Below the pieces are notes generated by a model, which searched no databases, was not told where the DNA came from, and saw only the letters and a program-made list of their open reading frames with translations. The position numbers and the translations under genes were made by a program. Shown one piece after another: positions 34,973 through 43,606 of a stretch of DNA of 64,000 nt. The DNA is taken from NCBI GenBank assembly GCA_035353615.1, contig DAOPZY010000010.1:1-64000 (forward strand), in the 5' to 3' direction. Positions within the stretch are counted from its first letter, which is position 1. Each line of letters starts with the position of its first letter. The stretch comes from CAXXOK01 sp035353615. Lineage in GTDB: Bacteria; Bacillota; Clostridia; Christensenellales; Aristaeellaceae.

Positions 34973-37129
34973 ATGGATATTCTGAACCTGTTGTGCAAGG
35001 AATTTCATCTTCAGGCCACACAATGCCAGAACGTGATCGGCCTGATCGACGATGGCAATACGATCCCCTTCATTGCCCGTTACCGCAAGGAAATGACCGG
35101 TTCCATGGACGATCAGCTCCTGCGCGAGGTATACGAAAGGCTGCAATACCTGCGAAGCCTGGACAAGCGCCGTGAAGAAATTCAAAAAAGCATGACCGAG
35201 CAAAATGTGCTCACCGACGAGCTGGCCGCCAAGCTGGCGTCCGCCGCCACCCTTGCGGAATTGGAGGATCTGTACCGCCCCTTCCGCCCCAAGCGCCGCA
35301 CGCGCGCGACCATTGCCAAGGAAAAAGGGTTGGAGCCGCTCGCGCTTACGCTTTTGATGCAAAATGAAAAGAAGATAACCCTCGCGGAGCTGGCCGCGCC
35401 CTTCCTGAGCGAGGAAAAAGGCGTTGCCACAGCGGACGAGGCGCTGCAGGGCGCGCGCGACATCATCGCCGAGCAGATGAGCGACGACGCGGACGTGCGC
35501 AAGGCCACCCGCGCGCTGGCGTTCCGCAGCGGCGTGATGGTTACCGCCAAGGCCAAGGATGAGGACAGCGTTTACAGCATGTACTACGATTTTAAGCAGG
35601 ACGTGCGCACCCTGCCCGGCCACCGCATCCTCGCCATCAACCGTGGGGAACGGGAGGAATTTCTCAAAACCGTTGTGCAGATGGATGACAGCGGCAGCCT
35701 GAGCATTTTGGAAAAAGCGTTTGTGCGCGAGGGCAGCGTAACCACCGAGCAGGTTCGGTTGGCTGCTCAGGACGCATGGCAGCGGCTGATTGAGCCAAGC
35801 ATTGAGCGCGAGGTGCGCGCCGAGCTGACCGACAAGGCGAGCGCCGCGGCCATTCAGGTGTTTGGCAAAAACCTGCACCAGCTGTTGATGGCGCCGCCCA
35901 TCAAGGGCCGCGTGACCCTGGGGGTGGATCCGGGTTTCCGCACCGGCTGCAAGCTGGCCGTTGTGGATGAAAACGGCAAAGTGCTCGCCACCGGCGTCGG
36001 GCATTTTACCTTGCCGGGGATGGAGGCTGGCAAAGCCCGCGCCAAGGCGGATATCCTTGCCATGTGTAAAACCTACGGCGTAACCGCCATCGCCATCGGC
36101 AACGGCACCGCGTCGCGAGAGGCGGAGCAGTTTATCGTTTCCCTTTTGCCGGAGCTTGCCAAGGGTACGGCGTACATGCTTGTGAGCGAGGCGGGCGCGT
36201 CGGTATATTCCGCCAGCAAGCTGGCTGCGGAGGAGTTTCCGCAGTATGACGTTTCCCTGCGCAGCGCCGTGAGTATCGCGCGCCGCATGCAGGATCCGCT
36301 TGCGGAGCTGGTCAAGATTGATCCCAAGGCCATCGGCGTGGGCCAATATCAGCACGATTTGAAGGAAAACGAGCTGAACGAGGCGCTGGGCGGCGTTGTG
36401 GAAGGCTGCGTCAACAGCGTCGGGGTCGAGGTTTCCACCGCGTCCCCCTCCCTGCTCAGCCACGTGGCCGGCATCGGGCCGGCGCTTGCGAAAAACATCG
36501 TCGCCTACCGTGAGGAAAACGGCATTCAAAGCCGCGCGGAGCTTAAAAAAGTGCCCAAACTAGGCCCTAAGGCGTTTGAACAGTGCGCCGGCTTCATCCG
36601 CGTGGCGGACAGTAAAAACGTGCTGGACGCGACCGCCGTGCACCCGGAAAGCTACGACGCGGCCAAGGCCCTCCTGCTAGCGTTGGGGTACAACATGGCC
36701 GACGTGCGCGCGGGCAAACTGGCCGATCTGCAGCAGCGCGCAGATGAAAAAGGCTTGCGCGCCCTCGCTGCGGAGCTAAACGTCGGCGAGCCGACCCTGA
36801 AGGACATTGTGCGCGAACTGCAAAAGCCCGGTCGCGACCCGCGCGACGATCTGCCCAAGCCCATTTTGCGCACCGATGTGCTGGATATCAAGGATTTGCA
36901 GCCCGGTATGGAGCTGATGGGCACGGTGCGCAATGTGATCGATTTCGGCGCGTTTGTTGATATCGGCGTGCATCAGGATGGGCTGGTGCACATCAGCCGC
37001 ATTGCCAACCGCTACATCAAGCACCCCAGCGAGGTGCTCAAGGTGGGCGATATTGTCAAGGTTTGGGTGGTGGAGGTGGATGTGAAAAAGCAGCGCATCG
37101 CGCTCACCATGTTGCCCCCCAAAGCCTGA
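34973..37129 (+). CDS. tex: Tex-type S1 RNA-binding transcription accessory protein
   Basis: About 718 residues from ATG 34973. An AAAGGA lies about 15 bases upstream, a long spacing; GTG at 34934 would extend the frame. Domain order follows Tex: N-terminal helical domain with GNTIPFIARYRKEMTGSMDD, the YqgF-like RNase H fold with TLGVDPGFRTGCKLAVVD, helix-hairpin-helix repeats with HVAGIGPALAKNIVAYR, and a C-terminal S1 domain with GAFVDIGVHQDGLVHIS. Tex binds nucleic acids and influences transcription and RNA turnover in the cytoplasm. Length is slightly below the usual 720-780. Confidence 0.95.
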   Translation: MDILNLLCKEFHLQATQCQNVIGLIDDGNTIPFIARYRKEMTGSMDDQLLREVYERLQYLRSLDKRREEIQKSMTEQNVLTDELAAKLASAATLAELEDLYRPFRPKRRTRATIAKEKGLEPLALTLLMQNEKKITLAELAAPFLSEEKGVATADEALQGARDIIAEQMSDDADVRKATRALAFRSGVMVTAKAKDEDSVYSMYYDFKQDVRTLPGHRILAINRGEREEFLKTVVQMDDSGSLSILEKAFVREGSVTTEQVRLAAQDAWQRLIEPSIEREVRAELTDKASAAAIQVFGKNLHQLLMAPPIKGRVTLGVDPGFRTGCKLAVVDENGKVLATGVGHFTLPGMEAGKARAKADILAMCKTYGVTAIAIGNGTASREAEQFIVSLLPELAKGTAYMLVSEAGASVYSASKLAAEEFPQYDVSLRSAVSIARRMQDPLAELVKIDPKAIGVGQYQHDLKENELNEALGGVVEGCVNSVGVEVSTASPSLLSHVAGIGPALAKNIVAYREENGIQSRAELKKVPKLGPKAFEQCAGFIRVADSKNVLDATAVHPESYDAAKALLLALGYNMADVRAGKLADLQQRADEKGLRALAAELNVGEPTLKDIVRELQKPGRDPRDDLPKPILRTDVLDIKDLQPGMELMGTVRNVIDFGAFVDIGVHQDGLVHISRIANRYIKHPSEVLKVGDIVKVWVVEVDVKKQRIALTMLPPKA

Positions 37130-37264
37130 CCGGGCACGGTTTACGCTACCGGATCGGCTTTTGCCGCACACCGGCGCGCTGTTCATGCGCCGCTTCCTGC
37201 GCTGCCGCCAGCCCCGCCGGGGATGCCTCAAGGCTTGCCCCGCGCTGTATTTTGGTTGTTTTTT

Positions 37265-37304
37265 GAAACCCCGGTATTGACTTGCCGGGGTTTCGTTGTA
37301 CAAT
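37265..37304 (+). promoter_or_regulatory. Promoter of the lysine riboswitch operon, nested in a hairpin
   Basis: TTGACT (37277-37282) and TACAAT (37299-37304) are 16 bases apart. The -35 lies in the loop of a perfect inverted repeat, GAAACCCCGG (37265-37274) and CCGGGGTTTC (37285-37294), which may also terminate tex transcription. Confidence 0.65.
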
Positions 37305-37337
37305 GAAAACAGAAGTCAGGCGGGCAACTGTCTGGCG

Positions 37338-37503
37338 GAATAGAGGCGCGGTTGTCAGCAGTACCCTCGGGAGCCCTTCGTCGGGCCGGGATCGCAGGGG
37401 AAAGGGGCAATCGCCGAAGTGTCGGCTTGGACGAGGAGTTGGCATTGGGCGTCGGGACAACATCCCGCCGACTGTCACGGCAAACGCCGTGGAGCGCTAT
37501 TCG
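37338..37503 (+). promoter_or_regulatory. Lysine riboswitch (L box)
   Basis: The conserved L-box blocks appear in order: AGAGGCGC followed by AGCAGTA, CAGGGGAAAGGGGCAA then CGCCGAAG, GGCTTGGA, ACTGTCACGG, and CCGTGGAGCGCTAT. The closing helix P1 forms between GAATAG (37338-37343) and CTATTC (37498-37503). A terminator follows at 37536-37562, the usual layout for lysine-dependent transcription termination. This identifies the downstream importer as lysine-responsive. Confidence 0.92.
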
Positions 37504-37535
37504 GATCGATTTCTTGCTGTTACGGAGTTAGAATC

Positions 37536-37562
37536 GGCGAAGGCGCAAGCTTTCGCCTTTTT
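37536..37562 (+). terminator. Riboswitch-controlled terminator
   Basis: GGCGAA (37536-37541) pairs with TTCGCC (37552-37557) with further pairing inside the loop, followed by TTTTT. It sits between the lysine riboswitch and the binding-protein gene. Confidence 0.75.
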
Positions 37563-37606
37563 CTATTGATCTGGCCAGATGGATTATGCAAGAGGAGGCA
37601 ACCCCA

Positions 37607-38419
37607 ATGAAAAAAATCGTTTCGATCCTGCTCGCCCTGGCAATGCTGATAGGAGTTTCTTCCGCCATGGCGGAAGGCACCCTGCGCGTCGGCATGGAAT
37701 GCAACTACGCGCCTTTTAACTGGACTCAGGCGGAGCCCAGCGATTTCACCGTGCCCATTGACGGCGGCGCGGGCTACGCCGACGGTTACGATGTGCAAAT
37801 TGCCAAAAAAATTGCCGAAGGTCTGGGCATGGATCTTGTGATTGTGAAAACCGAGTGGGACGGCCTGCCCCCCGCGGTGACCAGCGGCGCGATCGACGCG
37901 ATCATCGCCGGCATGAGCCCCACCGAGGAACGCAAGGCTACGCTGGACTTTACCGATCCCTACTACACCAGCGAGCTGGTCGTCGTGGTAAAAAAGGACG
38001 GCGCCTTTGCCGCTGCCACTTCGCTTGCGGATTTCACCGGCGCGGCGATTACGGCGCAGCTGAACACCTTCCACTACACCGTGATTGACCAGATCCCCGG
38101 CGTCAACAAGCTACCCGCCATGGAAAGCTTCCCCGCGATGATCGTGGCCCTGCAGAGCGGCGCGATTGACGGCTACATTGCCGAACGTCCCGGCGCGGTT
38201 GCGGATACCACCGCCAACCCGGACCTGACCTTCATCAAGTTTGACGAAGGCAAGGGCTTCACCACCTCCGAGGCGGATGTGAGCGTCGCGGTCGCCCTCA
38301 ACAAGGGCAGCGATCTGGTCGCCCCCATCAACGCCATCCTTGCGGGCATCGATACCGACACCCGCAACCAGATGATGCTGGACGCGACTGCCCGTCAGCC
38401 GCTGAGCACCGCCGAATAA
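37607..38419 (+). CDS. Amino-acid ABC transporter binding protein, probably lysine
   Basis: A 270-residue family 3 solute-binding protein starting at ATG 37607 behind GAGGAGG. The signal peptide MKKIVSILLA...SSAMA has no lipobox cysteine. The mature part begins GTLRVGMECNYAPFNW and shows GYDVQIAKKIAE, TSGAIDAIIAGMSPTEER and FTDPYYTS, all typical of polar amino acid binding. The riboswitch makes lysine the most likely ligand (inference from regulation). The lack of a lipid anchor in a presumed monoderm is unusual. First gene of a three-gene operon. Confidence 0.93.
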   Translation: MKKIVSILLALAMLIGVSSAMAEGTLRVGMECNYAPFNWTQAEPSDFTVPIDGGAGYADGYDVQIAKKIAEGLGMDLVIVKTEWDGLPPAVTSGAIDAIIAGMSPTEERKATLDFTDPYYTSELVVVVKKDGAFAAATSLADFTGAAITAQLNTFHYTVIDQIPGVNKLPAMESFPAMIVALQSGAIDGYIAERPGAVADTTANPDLTFIKFDEGKGFTTSEADVSVAVALNKGSDLVAPINAILAGIDTDTRNQMMLDATARQPLSTAE

Positions 38420-38492
38420 CCCCATCTGACGGTCACAGGGAACGCGTGCCTGAGGCGCGCGTTCCCTTATCGTTGTTTACGGAGGCATCAAT

Positions 38493-39287
38493 ATGCAGCT
38501 ACCTTCGGATTTCTTTGGCTGGGTTGGCTTTTTGCTCAGCAAATACGGTTCACTGTTTCTGCAAGGCACAGGCATGACTCTGCTGATATCCCTCACGGGC
38601 ACTGTGATCGGGTTTCTGATCGGCCTGCTGGTAGCCATATTGCGCACCGTACCCACTACGCGGCGCACATCGCTTCCCATGCGGGGGCTGAAAACCGGGA
38701 TGAATGTGCTGCTGAGCGCCTACATTGAGGTGTTTCGCGGCACGCCGATGATTGTGCAGGCCATGGTTATTTACTATGGCGCGATGCAGGCGGGCATTAT
38801 CGGCCGCGGCACTCCGATCCCGGTGGTCGCCATCTTCATTGTTTCCATCAACACCGGCGCGTACATGGCGGAAATTATCCGCGGCGGTATCATCAGCGTG
38901 GATAACGGCCAGAAGGAAGCGGCGCACGCCATTGGCATGACGCACTGGCAAAGCATGGTGAACGTGGTGTTGCCGCAAGCCGTACGCAACATCATGCCCT
39001 CCATCGGCAATGAGTTTGTCGTAAACATCAAGGACTCCAGCGTGCTCAACGTAATCGCAGTCAGCGAGCTGTTCTTCATGAGCAAATCCGCGGCTGGCAC
39101 CTATCTGCGCTATTTCGAGGTGTTCGCGATCACCGCCGTTATCTATTTCATACTCACGTTCACGGTTACGCGCATCCTGCGGCTGATTGAGCGGAAAATG
39201 GACGGCAGCGGCACCTACACCATCCTCGGCTCCCAAACGGATAGCCAAAGCGCCATTACCGTAACCGAGTCGAACAAGGAGGGCTGA
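38493..39287 (+). CDS. Amino-acid ABC transporter permease
   Basis: A 264-residue inner-membrane permease of the HisMQ family with GGAGG upstream. The family segments EVFRGTPMIVQAMVIYYG and the cytoplasmic EAA-type loop GQKEAAHAIGMTHWQSMVNVVLPQA are present. It probably homodimerises, since only one permease gene is in the operon. A short basic insertion (TTRRTSLPMRGLKTG) occurs after the first membrane segment. Confidence 0.95.
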   Translation: MQLPSDFFGWVGFLLSKYGSLFLQGTGMTLLISLTGTVIGFLIGLLVAILRTVPTTRRTSLPMRGLKTGMNVLLSAYIEVFRGTPMIVQAMVIYYGAMQAGIIGRGTPIPVVAIFIVSINTGAYMAEIIRGGIISVDNGQKEAAHAIGMTHWQSMVNVVLPQAVRNIMPSIGNEFVVNIKDSSVLNVIAVSELFFMSKSAAGTYLRYFEVFAITAVIYFILTFTVTRILRLIERKMDGSGTYTILGSQTDSQSAITVTESNKEG

Positions 39288-39290
39288 GCC

Positions 39291-40034
39291 ATGGAAAAGA
39301 ATCCGACCCTTTTGGAGATCAGCCACCTGATGAAGCGCTTCGGCAACCACGAGGTGCTCACGGATATTTCCTTTACCGTTGGCGAGGGAGACGTAACCTG
39401 TATTATCGGCGCGAGCGGTTCCGGCAAAAGCACGCTTTTGCGGTGCGTCAACTTTTTGGAGGAGCCTACGGCGGGGCAGATTCTGTTCCGCGGCAAGGAC
39501 GCGGAAACAGGCTGGAAACGGGCGGAATACCATTCCAAAGTGGGCATGGTTTTCCAATCGTTTAACCTGTTCAGCAACATGTCGGTGTTGGACAACTGCA
39601 ACTCCGGCCAGATGCGGGTGCTCAAGCGCGATCGGAAAACTGCGACCGAAAAAACCATGATGTACCTGACCAAGGTTGGCATGGCGCCGTACTGCAACGC
39701 CCGCCCCGCCCAGCTTTCCGGCGGGCAAAAGCAGCGCGTAGCCATTGCGCGCGCGCTGGCGATGGACCCGGAGGTTCTGCTGTTTGACGAGCCGACCAGC
39801 GCGCTGGACCCGGAAATGGTGGGCGAGGTTTTGGCCGTGATGCGGGATTTGGCCCTCGGCGGCTTAACCATGCTGATTGTCACCCATGAAATGAGCTTTG
39901 CCAAGGATGTTTGCAACCGCGTCATCTTTATGGATCAGGGCCTGATTGTGGAGGACGGTGCGCCCGGCGAAATTTTTACGCAGCCCCGACAAGCCCGCAC
40001 GCGCGAATTTTTAAGCCGCGTGCTTCAGCGGTAA
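39291..40034 (+). CDS. Amino-acid ABC transporter ATPase
   Basis: A 247-residue ATPase with Walker A GASGSGKST, Q-loop region MVFQSFNLF, signature LSGGQKQRVAIARAL, Walker B VLLFDEPTSALDPE and switch His in VTHEMSFA. The start lies four bases after the permease stop, with AAGGAGGG upstream. It powers the lysine-regulated importer. A strong terminator follows. Confidence 0.97.
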   Translation: MEKNPTLLEISHLMKRFGNHEVLTDISFTVGEGDVTCIIGASGSGKSTLLRCVNFLEEPTAGQILFRGKDAETGWKRAEYHSKVGMVFQSFNLFSNMSVLDNCNSGQMRVLKRDRKTATEKTMMYLTKVGMAPYCNARPAQLSGGQKQRVAIARALAMDPEVLLFDEPTSALDPEMVGEVLAVMRDLALGGLTMLIVTHEMSFAKDVCNRVIFMDQGLIVEDGAPGEIFTQPRQARTREFLSRVLQR

Positions 40035-40072
40035 CCCAGCCTGTCCAGCGTATTCAACGCATACGGCAAACC

Positions 40073-40127
40073 AAACCGTCGGCCCTCGGTTCCGGAAAGG
40101 GAACCTTGAGCCGACGGTTTTTATTTT
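40073..40127 (+). terminator. Terminator of the lysine-regulated ABC operon
   Basis: AAACCGTCGGC (40073-40083) pairs with GCCGACGGTTT (40110-40120); the interior also pairs (GGTTCC/GGAACC), and TTTTTATTTT follows. Confidence 0.88.
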
Positions 40128-40373
40128 ACCATGAGTTTCCGAAACCCACGTGCGGTGGCGTTCGCGCGCCCAAACGGATTTGAACAGGGCGGAGGCTACA
40201 GTTGCCCCATCGCGGGAAAAGGTCGGTTTGCAGCCTTTCCGGTTGCGGGAATTGCTTTCCGCATGGGGTAACTGCTTCAAAAGCAAGCCAACCCGCTACG
40301 GGGGGGCATGGGCAACCAGACGCGGCGCGACGGTAAGATTCGGCTTTCGCAACTCTGGCAATCGTCGCTTTGT

Positions 40374-40456
40374 TTTTACGACTGCGCCCCAAGGGTCACA
40401 TCCCGGTCGTTCAGCCGCACGGTCACCGGTTTTCCGGGCAGAAAAACCAGCCTCGC
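40374..40456 (-). pseudogene. Duplicated C-terminal end of the GH65 gene
   Basis: On the minus strand this encodes ARLVFLPGKPVTVRLNDRD followed by VTLGAQS and a stop, closely matching the last 25 or so codons of the adjacent GH65 gene. Identity is about 79 of 86 bases, offset by exactly 111 bases. The copy is out of any longer open frame. It is either a remnant of a second GH65 gene or a short tandem duplication. The remainder of 40128-40486 holds no gene. Confidence 0.85.
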
Positions 40457-40486
40457 GCTTGTTGATAACAACCGTCGCCTAACTTT

Positions 40487-42721
40487 TTACGACTGCGCCC
40501 CGAGTGTCACATCCCGGTCGTTCAGCCGCACGGTCACCGGTTTTCCGGACACAAAAACCAACTTCGTGCCGGCCGAATCCACCTCGCAGCGGAAACAGCC
40601 GCCGCGGTACCGCAAGGTAAAGCAATAGCCGGCCCAGCCCGGGGGCAGCATCGGCGCGAGCGAAAGCCCCTCGCGCGTGAGCATTAACCCCGCGAACCCC
40701 ATCAGCACGCACAGGTACGCTCCGCCCATGTTGGCGGTATGCAAACCGTCGCGCGTGTTGCCGTGCGTGTCGCTCACATCCAGATCAACCGTTTCCCTGA
40801 ACAGCTCATCCGCCTTCCGAGCCATACCCAGCCGTGCGGCCATCATCGCAAACACGCACAGCGACAGGGACGAATCGTGCGTGGTTACGCGGTCGTAGTA
40901 GAAATAGCTTCGGCGGATGGTCGCGCTGTCCGCCGTATGCGGAAACAGCAGATGCGCAAGCACCGTATCCGCCTGCTTGCAAACCTGATGCCGGTACAGA
41001 AACAGCGGATGGTAATGCAGCAGCAGCGGAAATTGGCTCTTAGGAATGGCTTGCAAATCCAGCGGCTTTTTTTTCAGGAAGGAATCGTCCTGCGGGCTGA
41101 CGCCCAGCTGATCGTCCCTGGGAAAATACATTTGCTCCGCCGCCTGCTCAAAGGCAACAACTTCTTCCCCGGTCACGCCCGTCTTTTGCCGTACCGGGCC
41201 GTCCTGCCCAGTTTCGGCAAGCTGACGGAGCACCTGCGCCGCCCCGCGCAGGGTGTACTGCGCCGTTGCGTTGGTGTAAAAATTGTTGTCCACAAGGCAG
41301 GTGTATTCATCCGGGCCGGTCACGCACTCGATGCGGAAACCGCCCTCCCCCATATGCCCCAGCTCCAGCCAGAAACGCGCGATTTCCACCAGCGCCTCCG
41401 CGCCGTGTTCCGCCATAAAGGCCCAATCGTCGGTTGCGTACAGGTATTGTAAAAACGCGTAGGCAATGTCGCCGTCAATGTGGTATTGCGCCGTGCCGGC
41501 GGGAAAATACGCGGAGCATTCGTCGCCGTCAATGGTGCGCCAAGGGTACAGCGCGCCTCCGGAAAAGCCCAGCGAGCGCGCGTTTGCCCGCGCCCTTTCC
41601 AGCAGGGCGCAGCGGTACAGCATCATCTGCCGGGCCATCGCGGGCTGCGTCCATAAAAACAGCGGCATCACGTAAATCTCACTGTCCCAGAAGGTATGGC
41701 CTTCGTAACCCTCGCCGCTCAGCCCCTTTGCGGCCACATTGCTGACCCCGTCGGTCCCGGTGGATTGGTACAGCTCGTACAGGTTATAATCCATGGCCTG
41801 TTGCAAATGGATATCACCGGGGATTTCCACGCGCGATGCCCGCCAGAACGACGCGAGGCATTCCGCCTGTTGCGCTTCCAACAGGTCCGCGCCAAGCGAC
41901 CGGCAGGCTGCCAACCCCTTGGCCGCCGCGTCGGAAGGGTTTGCATCCCGGCGGCTGTCGGCATAATATGCGTATTGAATCAGCTCCACGCTTTGCCCCG
42001 GTTGCAGCATGCCAACAAAGGTTGCCTCCGCCATCGCGTCGTTCGCTGTATGCGTTGCCGGAAAAGGGCAGTCATGCGCGACCCGGCAACCCATCGAAAG
42101 CCCCGAGCGCAGCGTATGTGCCGTGGCAACGGCAATGTCGCCGTCCCAGCCTACCGTGTCCACCGCGAGGCAACGGAGGGGCTCAGCCGCCACACGGGGA
42201 TCATTCGTGCCCGCGTGGTTGCGCACATCCGCGTTCAGGCAGGCCGTCAGCCGCACAGCGCCGGCAAAGCCCTCGGAAGCAACCCGGTAACGAAGCAGAA
42301 ACAGCCCTTTGTGCATGAAGGATACCATCCGCAGCACCGTGATGCGCAGATCGCCCTTCGCCGTATGCCACAGGCTGGTTCTGCACGTGCGCCCAGCCGC
42401 CATGTCCAACGTTTGCTCCCGGCTTTGCACATCCCCGCCGAACATGGAGTATAATTGACCCTCCGCCTCCAGCACAACGGTTTGCGCATCCGGCAGGTTC
42501 ACCATCACCTGCTGGGTTTCGGGAAAGCCGTACAGTTTTTCCCCGTATCGCACGTCCTTGAGCTCGTAAAACGCATTCAGATACGTGCCTCGGATGCTGT
42601 CCACACCCGTCGCCGGGCCTTCCTCCGGCGCGGCGCGCACGCCCAGGTATCCGTTTGCGTTATGGTAAAGCGTTTCAAGGTGCGCAAAATTCTCGCGCGC
42701 CCAGGTCTGCGTCATGTTCAC
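40487..42721 (-). CDS. Glycoside hydrolase family 65 disaccharide phosphorylase
   Basis: A 744-residue GH65 protein. The first 270 residues are the beta-sandwich domain (NANGYLGVR, GTYLNAFYE). The (alpha/alpha)6 barrel contains KGLSGEGYEGHTFWDSE and the catalytic acid Glu in VTGPDEYT; QVCKQADTVLAHLLFP is the phosphate-side segment. GH65 enzymes phosphorolyse alpha-glucosides such as maltose, trehalose, kojibiose or nigerose to beta-glucose 1-phosphate. The exact linkage cannot be read. It is the last gene of an operon with two sugar permeases, starting 3 bases after the permease stop. No beta-phosphoglucomutase is seen nearby. Confidence 0.93.
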   Translation of the reverse strand: MNMTQTWARENFAHLETLYHNANGYLGVRAAPEEGPATGVDSIRGTYLNAFYELKDVRYGEKLYGFPETQQVMVNLPDAQTVVLEAEGQLYSMFGGDVQSREQTLDMAAGRTCRTSLWHTAKGDLRITVLRMVSFMHKGLFLLRYRVASEGFAGAVRLTACLNADVRNHAGTNDPRVAAEPLRCLAVDTVGWDGDIAVATAHTLRSGLSMGCRVAHDCPFPATHTANDAMAEATFVGMLQPGQSVELIQYAYYADSRRDANPSDAAAKGLAACRSLGADLLEAQQAECLASFWRASRVEIPGDIHLQQAMDYNLYELYQSTGTDGVSNVAAKGLSGEGYEGHTFWDSEIYVMPLFLWTQPAMARQMMLYRCALLERARANARSLGFSGGALYPWRTIDGDECSAYFPAGTAQYHIDGDIAYAFLQYLYATDDWAFMAEHGAEALVEIARFWLELGHMGEGGFRIECVTGPDEYTCLVDNNFYTNATAQYTLRGAAQVLRQLAETGQDGPVRQKTGVTGEEVVAFEQAAEQMYFPRDDQLGVSPQDDSFLKKKPLDLQAIPKSQFPLLLHYHPLFLYRHQVCKQADTVLAHLLFPHTADSATIRRSYFYYDRVTTHDSSLSLCVFAMMAARLGMARKADELFRETVDLDVSDTHGNTRDGLHTANMGGAYLCVLMGFAGLMLTREGLSLAPMLPPGWAGYCFTLRYRGGCFRCEVDSAGTKLVFVSGKPVTVRLNDRDVTLGAQS

Positions 42722-42724
42722 GGC

Positions 42725-43591
42725 CTACTCCTTCACCGCGCCGGATGTGATGCCGGACACGATCTGTTTCTGAAACAGCAAAACGATCGCTAGGGTGGGG
42801 ATCACCACCAGAATGGTGGCGGCGGTAATCTCACCCCACAGGATGGAGAACTGCGTTCTTAGTGCATTGATGGCCACCGGCACCGTCTGATATTCCTTTT
42901 CCGCGTTAAGCGTATAGGTGAGCAGATACTCGTTCCACGCAGCGATAAAGGTCATGATGGCGGTGGTAAACACCCCCGGCGCGGCCATGGGGAAGATAAC
43001 GCGCCACAGCGTTTGCCACTGCGAGCAGCCATCGATTTTAGCAGCTTCCTCCACCGAAAGCGGAATCCGCTTAAAGTGAGCCACCATGATCCACACGGCG
43101 GAGGGCAGGGTGATGGTCGAATACGCCATGGCTACCCAGTAGCTGTTGAGCAGTTTGAGCTGGTAAAACATATTGAAGATCGGGCCTACAATAATCATCT
43201 GCGGAAACATGGAAATGCCCAGTATCAACGCCATCAGTGCGTTTTTACCGCGGAAATGGCACCGCGCGAGGATGTAGGCGCTCATGGAAGCTACCAGCAC
43301 CACGTAGGCCGTTGTGAAACCGCTGACCAGCAGGCTGTTGGCTACCGAATGCAGGATGCCCTTATGCACTACCGTCGTATAATTACTGACCGTCGGGTTC
43401 AGGGCGATCACGCGGAAAGCCGTGCTGGCCCCGTAGATTTCGCTGCCAGGCTTAAAGGAGGTTACCAGCACCCACAGAAACGGAAACAGGTTGATGGCGA
43501 TAAAGCAGGCGATCAGCACCCACATCAGGGTATGCCCAAGACGCCTGTTCCGATTGATGTTCGCGGGTTTTACGGCATGCAGGGTCGTCAT
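42725..43591 (-). CDS. Carbohydrate ABC transporter permease (MalG-like)
   Basis: A 288-residue membrane permease. NLFPFLWVLVTSFKPGSEIYG near the N-terminus and the EAA loop EEAAKIDGCSQWQTLWRVIFPMAAPG are typical of MalG-type sugar permeases; about six membrane segments. It pairs with the MalF-like permease 16 bases upstream to move an oligosaccharide or disaccharide, which the GH65 enzyme then splits. Confidence 0.96.
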   Translation of the reverse strand: MTTLHAVKPANINRNRRLGHTLMWVLIACFIAINLFPFLWVLVTSFKPGSEIYGASTAFRVIALNPTVSNYTTVVHKGILHSVANSLLVSGFTTAYVVLVASMSAYILARCHFRGKNALMALILGISMFPQMIIVGPIFNMFYQLKLLNSYWVAMAYSTITLPSAVWIMVAHFKRIPLSVEEAAKIDGCSQWQTLWRVIFPMAAPGVFTTAIMTFIAAWNEYLLTYTLNAEKEYQTVPVAINALRTQFSILWGEITAATILVVIPTLAIVLLFQKQIVSGITSGAVKE

Positions 43592-43606
43592 TTTCAGTCG
43601 CCTCCC

